Part shown: positions 1-5,933 of the stretch, piece after piece
Layout: each line of letters opens with the position of its first letter
How positions within the stretch are numbered: the stretch's first letter is position 1
Source of the DNA: Pseudomonadota bacterium
Lineage (GTDB): Bacteria; Pseudomonadota; Alphaproteobacteria; Rhodobacterales; Rhodobacteraceae
Length of the DNA stretch: 6,352 bases
Direction: 5' to 3'
Assembly: GCA_027592105.1 (NCBI GenBank)
Contig: JAQCLA010000143.1
Location: 1-6,352, forward strand
Position numbers and translations under genes: made by a program
The notes under the pieces: model-generated
Database searches by the model: none
Told to the model about the DNA's origin: nothing
The model's input: only the letters and a program-made list of their open reading frames with translations

Positions 1-1
1 C

Positions 2-44
2 CCTCGTGGGTATAGGCCCACGGGGCAAATCGCCCCCGAAAGGG
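2..44 (+). promoter_or_regulatory. 5' leader with competing hairpins before the DUF4175 gene
   Basis: Three stems can be drawn in the 47 bases before the start codon. Stem A pairs 2-10 with 17-25 (core CGTGGG/CCCACG, one G-T wobble, loop TATAGG). Stem B pairs GGGGC at 22-26 with GCCCC at 32-36 around a 5-base loop. Stem C pairs CCC at 35-37 with GGG at 42-44 around a GAAA tetraloop, covering the purine-rich ribosome-binding region. B overlaps both A and C, whereas A and C can coexist. This could be a leader that switches between exposed and masked ribosome binding, or the tail of a terminator of the upstream gene. No T-run follows, so an intrinsic terminator is not well supported. Stem C has only three pairs, and GC-rich DNA forms such stems by chance. 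Confidence 0.3.
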
Positions 45-47
45 ACC

Positions 48-2594
48 ATGACCAAGACCAGCCCCAGCACGCCCGCGCTGACGCGCCTGATCTGGCCATT
101 GCGCATGACGCGCGTGGCCATGATAACAGAGTGTGTGACCCGTGCCTTTTGGCCGGTCTGGACCATCGCCATGCTGGCGCTCGCGCTATTTGCCTTTGGC
201 TTTGGCGCTGCGGCACCACCGCTTGCGGTGCTGATAACACTGGGCGTGATCGCCGTGGCGCTTGCCGTGGCCATGGTGCGTGCTGTCAAGATCTTCCGCA
301 TGCCAAGCCGCGCCGAGGCTTTGGCCCGGCTGGACGCCACGCTGCCGGGGCGGCCGATCTCGGCGCTGTTGGATCAGCCGGCCATCGGTGCCGATGACCC
401 CGGCGCACAGGGCGTTTGGGCCGCGCATTTGCGCCAAATGGCAGCGCGCACCCAAAATGCCCAAGCGCCCGCCCCCGATCTGCGCCTATCGCGCCAAGAT
501 CCATTTGCGTTGCGCTATATCGCGGCCACTGCCTTTGTGATGGCGCTGGCCTTTGGCACGCTGGGTCGCGTCAGTGATATCGGCGAAACGGTGGGCATCG
601 GCCCCGGCGCGGCCGCCGCGTCTGGCCCATCATGGGAGGCATGGATCGAGCCGCCGCTTTATACCGGCCTGCCCTCGCTTTATCTCAACGAGATCTTGGC
701 CGAGCGATTCGAGTTGCCGCAAGGCGCGCGCATGACCTTTCGCACCTATGGTGAGCCGGACAGCATCGGCATTGTGACCGATATCGGGGATCTGCCCACA
801 GATCCCGCCGATCCGGCCGTGCAGACAATCGTGATCGAACGGGCGGGCGATTTCACCGTCACTGGCCCGGTGGGCCGAAGCTGGGCGATCTCGGTGCTGG
901 CCGATCAGCCCCCCATGATCGCGCTTGAGGGGGAGTTGCTGGGCGAACCGCCCGGGCAGATGCAACTAAGCTTTACCGCCCAAGATGACTACGGGGTGCA
1001 ATCGGGCACCGCCCATATTCGGCTTGATGCCGCGCGCGCCTCGCGCCGCTTCGGTCTGGCCATCGCGCCCGAACCGCGCGAGGCGCTGGTGCTTGACCTG
1101 CCCATGCCGTTTCGCGGCGAACGCACCGATTTCACCGAAGTCTTGGTCGAAGACCTGTCACAGCATCCCTTGGCCAATCTTCCCGTCTCGTTGGTGCTGA
1201 CGGTCACCGATGCGGCGGGCCAGATCGGCACTGCCAGCTATGAGATTCCGCGCCTGCCGGGGCGGCGGTTCTTCGATCCCTTGGCCAATGCGCTGATCGA
1301 AATGCGCCGCGATATCTTGTGGTCGCGCGAAAACGCGACCCGCGCCGCGCGACTCTTGCGCGCAATGACATGGAACCCCGAAGCAGGCCTTGATGAGGGT
1401 GTCTTTCTGCAGATCCGCAGCGCGATCCGGCGGCTGGAAAGCGCGGTCGACGCACTCTCGCCCGAAACTCGCGACCAAGTGGCCGAGATCTTGTGGAATG
1501 CCGCGATGGAGCTGGAGATCGGCGACCTCGACGACGCGCTCGACCGGCTGCGCCAAGCCCAGGAACGCCTGTCTGAGGCGATGCGCCAAGGTGCCAGCGA
1601 CGAAGAAATCGCCCAACTCATGCAAGAGCTGCGCGAGGCGATGGATGACTACATGCAGCAACTCGCCGAAAATGCCGAACCGGGCGAAGATCGTCCCGAG
1701 CAGGATGGCGAGCGCATGGAAATGTCGATGGCCGACCTCGACGAGATGATGCGCCAGATCGAAGAGCTGATGCAGCAAGGTCGCATGGCCGAAGCGCAGG
1801 AAATGCTCGATGCGCTGCAACAGATGCTTGAGAATATGCAGGTGACCCAAGGCGGCGAAGGCGGCGATGGCCCCCGCAGCCCCGGCCAGCAAGCGATGGA
1901 AGGGCTGCAAGACACGCTGCGCGACCAGCAGGACTTGGCCGATGACGCCTTCCGCGAATTGCAGGACCGCCTAAACCCAGGCCGCCCCCAGCAAGGCCAG
2001 CAACAGGGCCAACAGCAGGGTCAGCAACAGGGCCAACAGCCCGGTCAGCAACCCGGCCAGCAGCAAGGCGAAGGGCAAGGCGAGAACGGCGAAGGGATGA
2101 GCTTGGCCGAGCGCCAAGAGGCACTGCGCCGCCTGCTCGAAGACCAGCAAGGTCGCCTGCCCGGTGCAGGCACCGATGCCGGTGATGAAGCGCTGCGCCA
2201 ACTCGACCGCGCCGGCCGCGCCATGGAAGAGGCCGAGGGGCGGCTGGAAAACGACGATATCGCAGGCGCGCTCGACAGCCAATCCGAGGCGCTGGAGGCG
2301 CTGCGCGAAGGCATGACCGAACTGGGCCGCGCATTGGCCGAGGCGCAAGCAGGCGAAGATCCCGGACAAGGCCAAGCGGAGGGCAACATGGCTCCAAGCC
2401 GCCAACTGCAAGATCCTTTGGGCCGTCAAGCGGGCAATTCCGGCAGCTTCGGCAGCGACGAGGCGATGGCAGATCGCCAAGAGGCCTTCCGCCGCTCACG
2501 CGAATTGCTCGATGAATTGCGCCGCCGTTCGGCCGAACAGGACCGACCCGAGGTCGAACGCGACTATCTGCGCCGCTTGCTGGACCAATTCTGA
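48..2594 (+). CDS. TIGR02302/DUF4175 family membrane protein, function unknown
   Basis: The 848-residue product matches the roughly 850-residue TIGR02302 (DUF4175) family of alphaproteobacteria in length and layout. Membrane helices lie near residues 36-57, 60-80 and 156-175. Basic residues before the first helix and in the 80-155 loop suggest a cytoplasmic N-terminus, so residues after 176 should be periplasmic. Residues 195-400 look beta-rich and Ig-like, with a DDYGV motif at 313-317. From about 410 the chain is predicted helical or coiled, acidic and rich in Met and Gln, with a Gly-Gln repeat at 648-674 and an Arg-rich helical C-terminus. I chose the ATG at 48 because its N-terminus fits the family; the in-frame GTG at 6 would add 14 residues read from the leader hairpins. 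The ribosome-binding match (AAAGGGA, 39-45) sits unusually close to the ATG. The gene converges on the zinc-ribbon gene with 24 bases between. No catalytic motif is visible and the role is unknown. Confidence 0.88.
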   Translation: MTKTSPSTPALTRLIWPLRMTRVAMITECVTRAFWPVWTIAMLALALFAFGFGAAAPPLAVLITLGVIAVALAVAMVRAVKIFRMPSRAEALARLDATLPGRPISALLDQPAIGADDPGAQGVWAAHLRQMAARTQNAQAPAPDLRLSRQDPFALRYIAATAFVMALAFGTLGRVSDIGETVGIGPGAAAASGPSWEAWIEPPLYTGLPSLYLNEILAERFELPQGARMTFRTYGEPDSIGIVTDIGDLPTDPADPAVQTIVIERAGDFTVTGPVGRSWAISVLADQPPMIALEGELLGEPPGQMQLSFTAQDDYGVQSGTAHIRLDAARASRRFGLAIAPEPREALVLDLPMPFRGERTDFTEVLVEDLSQHPLANLPVSLVLTVTDAAGQIGTASYEIPRLPGRRFFDPLANALIEMRRDILWSRENATRAARLLRAMTWNPEAGLDEGVFLQIRSAIRRLESAVDALSPETRDQVAEILWNAAMELEIGDLDDALDRLRQAQERLSEAMRQGASDEEIAQLMQELREAMDDYMQQLAENAEPGEDRPEQDGERMEMSMADLDEMMRQIEELMQQGRMAEAQEMLDALQQMLENMQVTQGGEGGDGPRSPGQQAMEGLQDTLRDQQDLADDAFRELQDRLNPGRPQQGQQQGQQQGQQQGQQPGQQPGQQQGEGQGENGEGMSLAERQEALRRLLEDQQGRLPGAGTDAGDEALRQLDRAGRAMEEAEGRLENDDIAGALDSQSEALEALREGMTELGRALAEAQAGEDPGQGQAEGNMAPSRQLQDPLGRQAGNSGSFGSDEAMADRQEAFRRSRELLDELRRRSAEQDRPEVERDYLRRLLDQF
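1989..2069 (+). repeat. Gly-Gln-rich tandem repeat inside the DUF4175 gene
   Basis: About 27 codons encode a tandem tetrapeptide of the form GQQQ or GQQP (residues 648-674). The DNA unit is 12 bases, built from CAG/CAA codons separated by GGC or GGT, with synonymous changes between copies. It joins two helical segments and probably acts as a flexible, hydrophilic periplasmic linker. Gln/Gly-rich low-complexity stretches are a known trait of the TIGR02302 family, so the presence is expected. Copy number may vary between strains by slippage. Confidence 0.85.
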
Positions 2595-2607
2595 TCCAGC
2601 CCGGCGC
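2570..2607. terminator. candidate bidirectional hairpin at convergent gene ends
   Basis: A bulged 12-bp stem can be read directly. GCGCCG at 2570-2575 pairs with CGGCGC at 2602-2607, and GCTGGA at 2579-2584 pairs with TCCAGC at 2595-2600. The internal bulge is three bases (2576-2578) against one (2601), and the loop is 2585-2594. The stop codon of the DUF4175 gene lies in the loop. The place, between two convergent genes 24 bases apart, suits a shared terminator. Neither strand has a T-run after the stem, so if it ends transcription it may do so inefficiently or with other factors. A second perfect stem, GCCCAA/TTGGGC at 2634-2648, lies just inside the end of the minus-strand gene. Confidence 0.42.
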
Positions 2608-2618
2608 AGGAATCGCCG

Positions 2619-3446
2619 CTATTGCGCGGTATTGCCCAAGCTTTGGGCCAAATCATCCAACCAAAAACGCAGGCCATTCACGGCGGCGACATATCCATCG
2701 GTCACGGCGGCCAACGCGGGCACTTGCGCTGCGACAACATCGGCATTGGCATAAAGCGCCACGGCACCCGCGCCCAAAGCCACGGCCAGAAAGAACCCAA
2801 TCCGGACACCGCGGCGCTTGCGCGGGATCGTCTCAAGCGTGTCGATGTCACTTGCATCAGCATCGCCTGCTGACCGGTCCCCGCTATCGCGCAATGTCGA
2901 ATTGATTTGATCGATATCGGGAAACAGATCACGCGCCGCAACACCACGGCCAAGCGTCGCCTTGCCCACATCAAACGCATCGACCGCCGCGTCCAGATCG
3001 GGGCGCATGCGCGGGATCGGCTGCGGTGACGGCTCCGGCGTCAACGGCATCTCGGCTTGGCTTTCCACAGGGTCGGCCTCGGCTTGGCGCAAACGTGCCT
3101 CGCGCGCGGCTTCTTCCCGCAAGATATCGCGGATCGCAGGGTCGATCTCGGGGCGCGTGGGCGCGCCTTCGGCCGGTGGTGTTGGGGGTGGGGGCGGCGG
3201 CGGTGCCTCGGGAGTACCCGTATCGACATCCTGATCGGCGAATGCGTCCTCTTCGCGCGGCGCGGGCGGCGGTGTTTGCAAGGGCGGCGGTGGCATATCC
3301 GCAGCAGATTGTTGCTCATCGCTGCGCCGACCGGGTTGGAACCATGTCGTCGCACAATTCGAACATTGCACATCGCGCCCCTCGGGGGGGATCATGCTAT
3401 CGGCGACCTCATACCGGGCGCCACAATTCGGACAGGTCAGCCGCAT
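2619..3446 (-). CDS. MJ0042-type zinc-ribbon membrane protein, function unknown
   Basis: The 275-residue product opens with a zinc ribbon of the MJ0042 type: Cys5-x2-Cys8 and Cys28-x2-Cys31 should bind one zinc, followed by the usual TTWF (33-36). Residues 51-92 are a proline-rich linker including seven consecutive prolines (82-88). An acidic, Arg-rich segment and a conserved-looking patch, DLFPDIDQINSTLR at 173-186, come next. The basic stretch RKRR at 209-212 precedes a single membrane helix at about 214-233, which puts the ribbon in the cytoplasm and the last 40 residues in the periplasm. The start at 3446 is fixed by the zinc ribbon beginning at residue 5; the ribosome-binding match is weak. 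The gene is divergent from ftsE across 188 bases and converges on the DUF4175 gene. Rhodobacterales homologues next to ftsE are familiar to me, but no function is established. The ribbon could bind nucleic acid or protein. Confidence 0.85.
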   Translation of the reverse strand: MRLTCPNCGARYEVADSMIPPEGRDVQCSNCATTWFQPGRRSDEQQSAADMPPPPLQTPPPAPREEDAFADQDVDTGTPEAPPPPPPPTPPAEGAPTRPEIDPAIRDILREEAAREARLRQAEADPVESQAEMPLTPEPSPQPIPRMRPDLDAAVDAFDVGKATLGRGVAARDLFPDIDQINSTLRDSGDRSAGDADASDIDTLETIPRKRRGVRIGFFLAVALGAGAVALYANADVVAAQVPALAAVTDGYVAAVNGLRFWLDDLAQSLGNTAQ

Positions 3447-3500
3447 TACCGTTTCCGCTTACCCTCATTTCGCGGCGCATAACGGAGCAAGGCGCCGCGC

Positions 3501-3601
3501 CGCCTGTCATTCCCATATCTTGTAGCAGCGCACCCCTTGTATTCCAAGGGTGCGGGTGCTGGGTTGATTGCAACCTGCGCGCATCCGTTGCATGACAGGC
3601 G
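3501..3601. repeat. 10-bp perfect inverted repeat, arms 81 bp apart
   Basis: CGCCTGTCAT at 3501-3510 is the exact reverse complement of ATGACAGGCG at 3592-3601. Read outward, both arms give ATGACAGGCG, one pointing at the zinc-ribbon gene and one at ftsE. They could be two half-sites for one regulator or duplicated upstream elements. ATGACA resembles a -35 hexamer, but no matching -10 lies at normal spacing on either side, so I do not call promoters. Confidence 0.4.
3531..3552. promoter_or_regulatory. hairpin/operator-like dyad upstream of ftsE
   Basis: CACCCCTTG at 3531-3539 pairs with CAAGGGTG at 3545-3552, giving eight pairs with one bulged C and the loop TATTC. It lies about 80 bases before the ftsE start, in the middle of the divergent region. 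It could be an operator or part of the ftsE leader RNA. No T-run follows, so it is unlikely to be a terminator. Confidence 0.3.
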
Positions 3602-3619
3602 CGGTAATGGTGCTGGTCC

Positions 3620-3625
3620 AAGGAG
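3620..3625 (+). promoter_or_regulatory. ribosome-binding site of ftsE (decides the GTG start)
   Basis: AAGGAG lies nine bases before the GTG at 3635. This is the strongest Shine-Dalgarno match in the window. It favours the GTG over the in-frame ATG at 3644, which would be 18 bases away. Confidence 0.75.
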
Positions 3626-3634
3626 TGCGCTTTC

Positions 3635-4312
3635 GTGATCGACATGCAGGATGCCGCCTATGGCTACGGAGCCGAACCGATCCTGTCGGATATGACGCTA
3701 CGCCTTGCTCCGGGTTCTTTCCATTTTTTGACCGGCCCTTCGGGATCGGGGAAAACGACTTTCCTCAAGCTGTGCTATGGCGAATTACTCGCCACACAAG
3801 GCAGCGTCACAGTGTTCGGCCAAGATACGGCGACCCTCGATCGCAACGCCATTGCGCGCAGCCGGCAAAGGATCGGTGTGGTCCATCAAGATTGCGCATT
3901 CCTCGATCACCTGCCCATCGCCGAGAATATCGCCCTGCCATTGACCGTCTCGGGTCGGGACGGGGGCGCAAGCGATGCCAATATGCGCGAATTGATCGCC
4001 TGGGTCGGTCTGAGCGCACGCGCCGCCGCCCACCCGCCCGAGCTTTCCGGCGGCGAACGCCAACGCGCGGCACTGGCCCGCGCGATCATCATGGACCCCG
4101 ACCTGATCCTCGCCGACGAACCAACCGGCAATGTCGATTGGGAAATGTCGCTGAGGCTTTTGCAATTGCTTTGCGAGTTGAACCGCTTGGGCAAAACCAT
4201 CGTGATCGCGACCCATGACCTGGCACTCATTCGCGCCGCCAAAGCACAGGTGCAGGCGCGCGTCTTGCGCATCGCAGATGGCAAGCTCAGCGCTGCGGGG
4301 GCGAACCTATGA
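3635..4312 (+). CDS. ftsE: cell division ATP-binding protein FtsE
   Basis: The 225-residue product is a complete ABC ATPase of the usual FtsE length. Visible in order are an aromatic near the A-loop (Tyr9 or Tyr11), Walker A GPSGSGKT at 34-41, Q-loop Gln85, signature LSGGERQR at 137-144, Walker B LILADEP at 157-163 with the catalytic Glu at 162, D-loop near 166-168 and switch His194. The segment SFHFLTGPSG and the partner gene ftsX directly downstream separate it from other ABC ATPases. FtsE binds and hydrolyses ATP at the cytoplasmic face of FtsX. In other bacteria the pair acts at the septum and controls peptidoglycan hydrolases through periplasmic or extracellular partners. It starts with GTG behind a good ribosome-binding site and is the first gene of the operon. 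Its stop overlaps the ftsX start as ATGA, implying coupled translation. Confidence 0.95.
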   Translation: MIDMQDAAYGYGAEPILSDMTLRLAPGSFHFLTGPSGSGKTTFLKLCYGELLATQGSVTVFGQDTATLDRNAIARSRQRIGVVHQDCAFLDHLPIAENIALPLTVSGRDGGASDANMRELIAWVGLSARAAAHPPELSGGERQRAALARAIIMDPDLILADEPTGNVDWEMSLRLLQLLCELNRLGKTIVIATHDLALIRAAKAQVQARVLRIADGKLSAAGANL

Positions 4313-5211
4313 GCGTCGCGACCAACTTGATGGCCTTGCTGCGCGGCGAGGTGCAAGCCGACCGGATCGTCCCGCGCACAGGCCAGACCGCGCGCCTCAC
4401 CCTCGCGGTGTCGGCCGCAATGGCCTTTCTGGCTGTCTTTGCCTTGGCCTTGTCGCTTGCATCCGGGCAGCTGGCTGATCGCTGGTCGGCGGCCTTGGCC
4501 CAAAGCGCGACCATTCGCCTATCCGCCGCTGACGATCAGATCGAGATCCAGACCCGCGCCATTCTGACCGTATTGAGCCAGACCCCCGGCGTGACCGAGG
4601 CGCGCGCCATGTCGGATGACGAACAGCGCGCCTTGCTCGAACCATGGTTCGGCCCCGATCTTCCCGTTGGCGATTTACCGGTGCCGCGCCTGATCGAGAT
4701 CATCGAGGACGAAACGGGCTTCGATGCGGCCGGGTTGCGCCAGCGCCTTGCCGCCGAGGCACCCGGCGCGGTGCTGGATGATCACACAAGATGGCGCCGC
4801 CCCTTGGTTGCCGCAGCCGATCGTCTGCGGATGCTGGGCTGGTTATCGTTGAGCTTGATCCTTGGCGCGACCGCGGCGATGATCACCTTGGCAGCGCAAG
4901 CCGCGCTCGCCTCTAATGTGCAGGTTTTGCGCGTGATGCGCCTTGTTGGCGCCCAAGACAGCTATATCGCACGCGCCTTTGTGCGGCGCTTCACCCACCG
5001 CGCCTTGACCGGGGCGGCGATCGGTGCGGCGCTTGGCATGCTGGCCATCGCGCTCATGCCGCGCGCGGCACAAGAGGGGGCCTTTCTGACCGGCCTTGGA
5101 TTCCAGGGATTGGATTGGCTCTGGCCACTCACCATTCCACCGCTGGCCGCGGTCACGGCCTTTTGGGCGACACGCATCGCGGCATTCCGCACCCTGAAGG
5201 GATTGAGATGA
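4309..5211 (+). CDS. ftsX: cell division permease-like protein FtsX
   Basis: The 300-residue product has the FtsX plan of four membrane helices, near residues 28-52, 176-200, 233-252 and 270-290. A soluble segment of about 115 residues lies between helices 1 and 2 and should be the periplasmic domain that contacts a hydrolase activator. The region after helix 2 (VLRVMRLVGAQDSYI, 206-220) matches the conserved FtsX cytoplasmic segment before helix 3. FtsX is the membrane subunit of FtsEX and does not look like a solute transporter. It overlaps ftsE by four bases (ATGA at 4309-4312) and plsC by four bases (5208-5211). A G-rich stretch at 4297-4302 may serve as its ribosome-binding site. No hydrolase activator such as EnvC is encoded in this window, so its partner is unidentified here. 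Confidence 0.94.
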   Translation: MSVATNLMALLRGEVQADRIVPRTGQTARLTLAVSAAMAFLAVFALALSLASGQLADRWSAALAQSATIRLSAADDQIEIQTRAILTVLSQTPGVTEARAMSDDEQRALLEPWFGPDLPVGDLPVPRLIEIIEDETGFDAAGLRQRLAAEAPGAVLDDHTRWRRPLVAAADRLRMLGWLSLSLILGATAAMITLAAQAALASNVQVLRVMRLVGAQDSYIARAFVRRFTHRALTGAAIGAALGMLAIALMPRAAQEGAFLTGLGFQGLDWLWPLTIPPLAAVTAFWATRIAAFRTLKGLR

Positions 5212-5933
5212 TTCAACTGCTGCGCTCCATGGCTTTCATCGTTCAGATGTATGTCGCCATGTTGGTCATTTCGGTGGCCTATTTCCCTTGGGCTGTGATC
5301 TCGCCTGCGGGGGCGCATGCCGCCTGCCATGCCTATTGCCGCTGGGTGATCTGGACCCTTGGCTGGATGACCGGCCTGCGCTGCGAAGTGCGCGGCAAAC
5401 CACCCACCGGTGATGTGATGATCGCGGCCAAGCATCAAAGCTTTCTCGATATCTTGATGATCTACAACGCCGTGCCGCGCGGCAAATTCATCATGAAGCG
5501 CGAATTGCTCTTCGCGCCGCTCTTGGGCCAATACGGGCTGCGCATCGGATGCGTCCCGGTCAATCGCGGCAAGCGCGGCGCGGCGATTGCCAAGATGCTG
5601 GCGGATGTGAAAGCGGGCAAGCGTCAGGGCGGTCAATTGATCATCTACCCCCAAGGCACCCGCGTCGCCCCCGGCGTGCCGCGCCCCTACAAGGTCGGCA
5701 CCGGCGCATTGTATGAGCAATTGGGCCAGCCCTGCGTGCCGGTCGCGGCCAATGTCGGCGTCTTCTGGCCACGCCACAGCCTGTTGCGCAAACCGGGCTT
5801 GGCCGTGGTCGAGTTCCTGCCCCCCATCGCCCCCGGCCTGGCGCGCGACGCATTCATGCGCAAACTCGAAGATGATGTCGAAACCGCATCCAACCGCTTG
5901 ATGGCCGAGGCGGGGTTTCATGCGGATCATTGA
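5208..5933 (+). CDS. plsC: 1-acyl-sn-glycerol-3-phosphate acyltransferase (PlsC/LPAAT)
   Basis: The 241-residue product fits the PlsC family, which adds a fatty acyl chain to lysophosphatidic acid to make phosphatidic acid at the inner membrane. A hydrophobic N-terminus at about 8-33 should anchor it. The catalytic HX4D motif is His76 to Asp81 (HQSFLD). A second block, KRELLFAPLLGQYG followed by VPVNRG, spans 97-121. The third block reads YPQGTR at 147-152, where the textbook form is FPEGTR. The fourth, VPVAANVGVFWPR, is at 177-189. I chose the ATG at 5208, overlapping the ftsX stop as ATGA behind GAAGGGA (5196-5202), over an in-frame upstream ATG at 5115, which would add 31 residues unlike this family and read through the end of ftsX. 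A related acyltransferase, for example for ornithine lipids, is possible, but lysophosphatidic acid is the default substrate. Confidence 0.9.
   Translation: MIQLLRSMAFIVQMYVAMLVISVAYFPWAVISPAGAHAACHAYCRWVIWTLGWMTGLRCEVRGKPPTGDVMIAAKHQSFLDILMIYNAVPRGKFIMKRELLFAPLLGQYGLRIGCVPVNRGKRGAAIAKMLADVKAGKRQGGQLIIYPQGTRVAPGVPRPYKVGTGALYEQLGQPCVPVAANVGVFWPRHSLLRKPGLAVVEFLPPIAPGLARDAFMRKLEDDVETASNRLMAEAGFHADH

Larger units (their letters stand above)
3447..3634. promoter_or_regulatory. divergent intergenic region between zinc-ribbon gene and ftsE
   Basis: This 188-base gap must carry the start signals for the zinc-ribbon gene (leftward) and the ftsE operon (rightward). I found no convincing -35/-10 pair on either strand. 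Several dyads are visible: CGCGGCGC/GCGCCGCG at 3471-3478 and 3492-3499; a hairpin at 3531-3552; GGTTG/CAACC at 3562-3566 and 3571-3575; and the long-range inverted repeat listed separately. That density suggests regulatory or structured-leader content. I see no plausible gene inside it. Confidence 0.6.

Noticed and set aside
2..25. Intrinsic terminator of an upstream gene
   Set aside because: The stem is strong but no T-run follows, and the upstream gene is outside the window.
6..47. In-frame GTG at 6 as the start of the DUF4175 protein
   Set aside because: The extra 14 residues come from the hairpin-forming leader and do not look like the family; the ATG at 48 gives the expected N-terminus.
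1158..1910. 250-residue antisense open frame
   Set aside because: It mirrors the codon pattern of the DUF4175 gene on the other strand; the His/Leu/Phe-rich product matches no family I know.
1618..2499. 293-residue antisense open frame over the Gln-rich region
   Set aside because: Arg/Ala/Pro-rich translation typical of the complement of GC-rich repetitive coding DNA; no domain recognised.
3564..3593. TTGATT ... TTGCAT as a sigma-70 promoter for ftsE
   Set aside because: The -10 matches at only three of six positions with an 18-base spacer; too weak to call.
3026..3595. Plus-strand open frame opposite the zinc-ribbon gene and into the gap
   Set aside because: Arg/Ala-rich composition, no family likeness, and overlap with a gene that has a clear zinc ribbon and membrane helix.
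3505..3597. ATGACA hexamers as paired divergent -35 boxes
   Set aside because: At 16-18 bases downstream on either strand there is no sequence like TATAAT.
5115..5207. Upstream ATG for plsC at 5115
   Set aside because: It would place 31 residues unlike PlsC inside the end of ftsX; the ATG at 5208 has a ribosome-binding site and the common ATGA overlap.
4962..5930. 322-residue antisense open frame across ftsX and plsC
   Set aside because: It is the complement of two well-supported genes and its translation has no recognisable motif.
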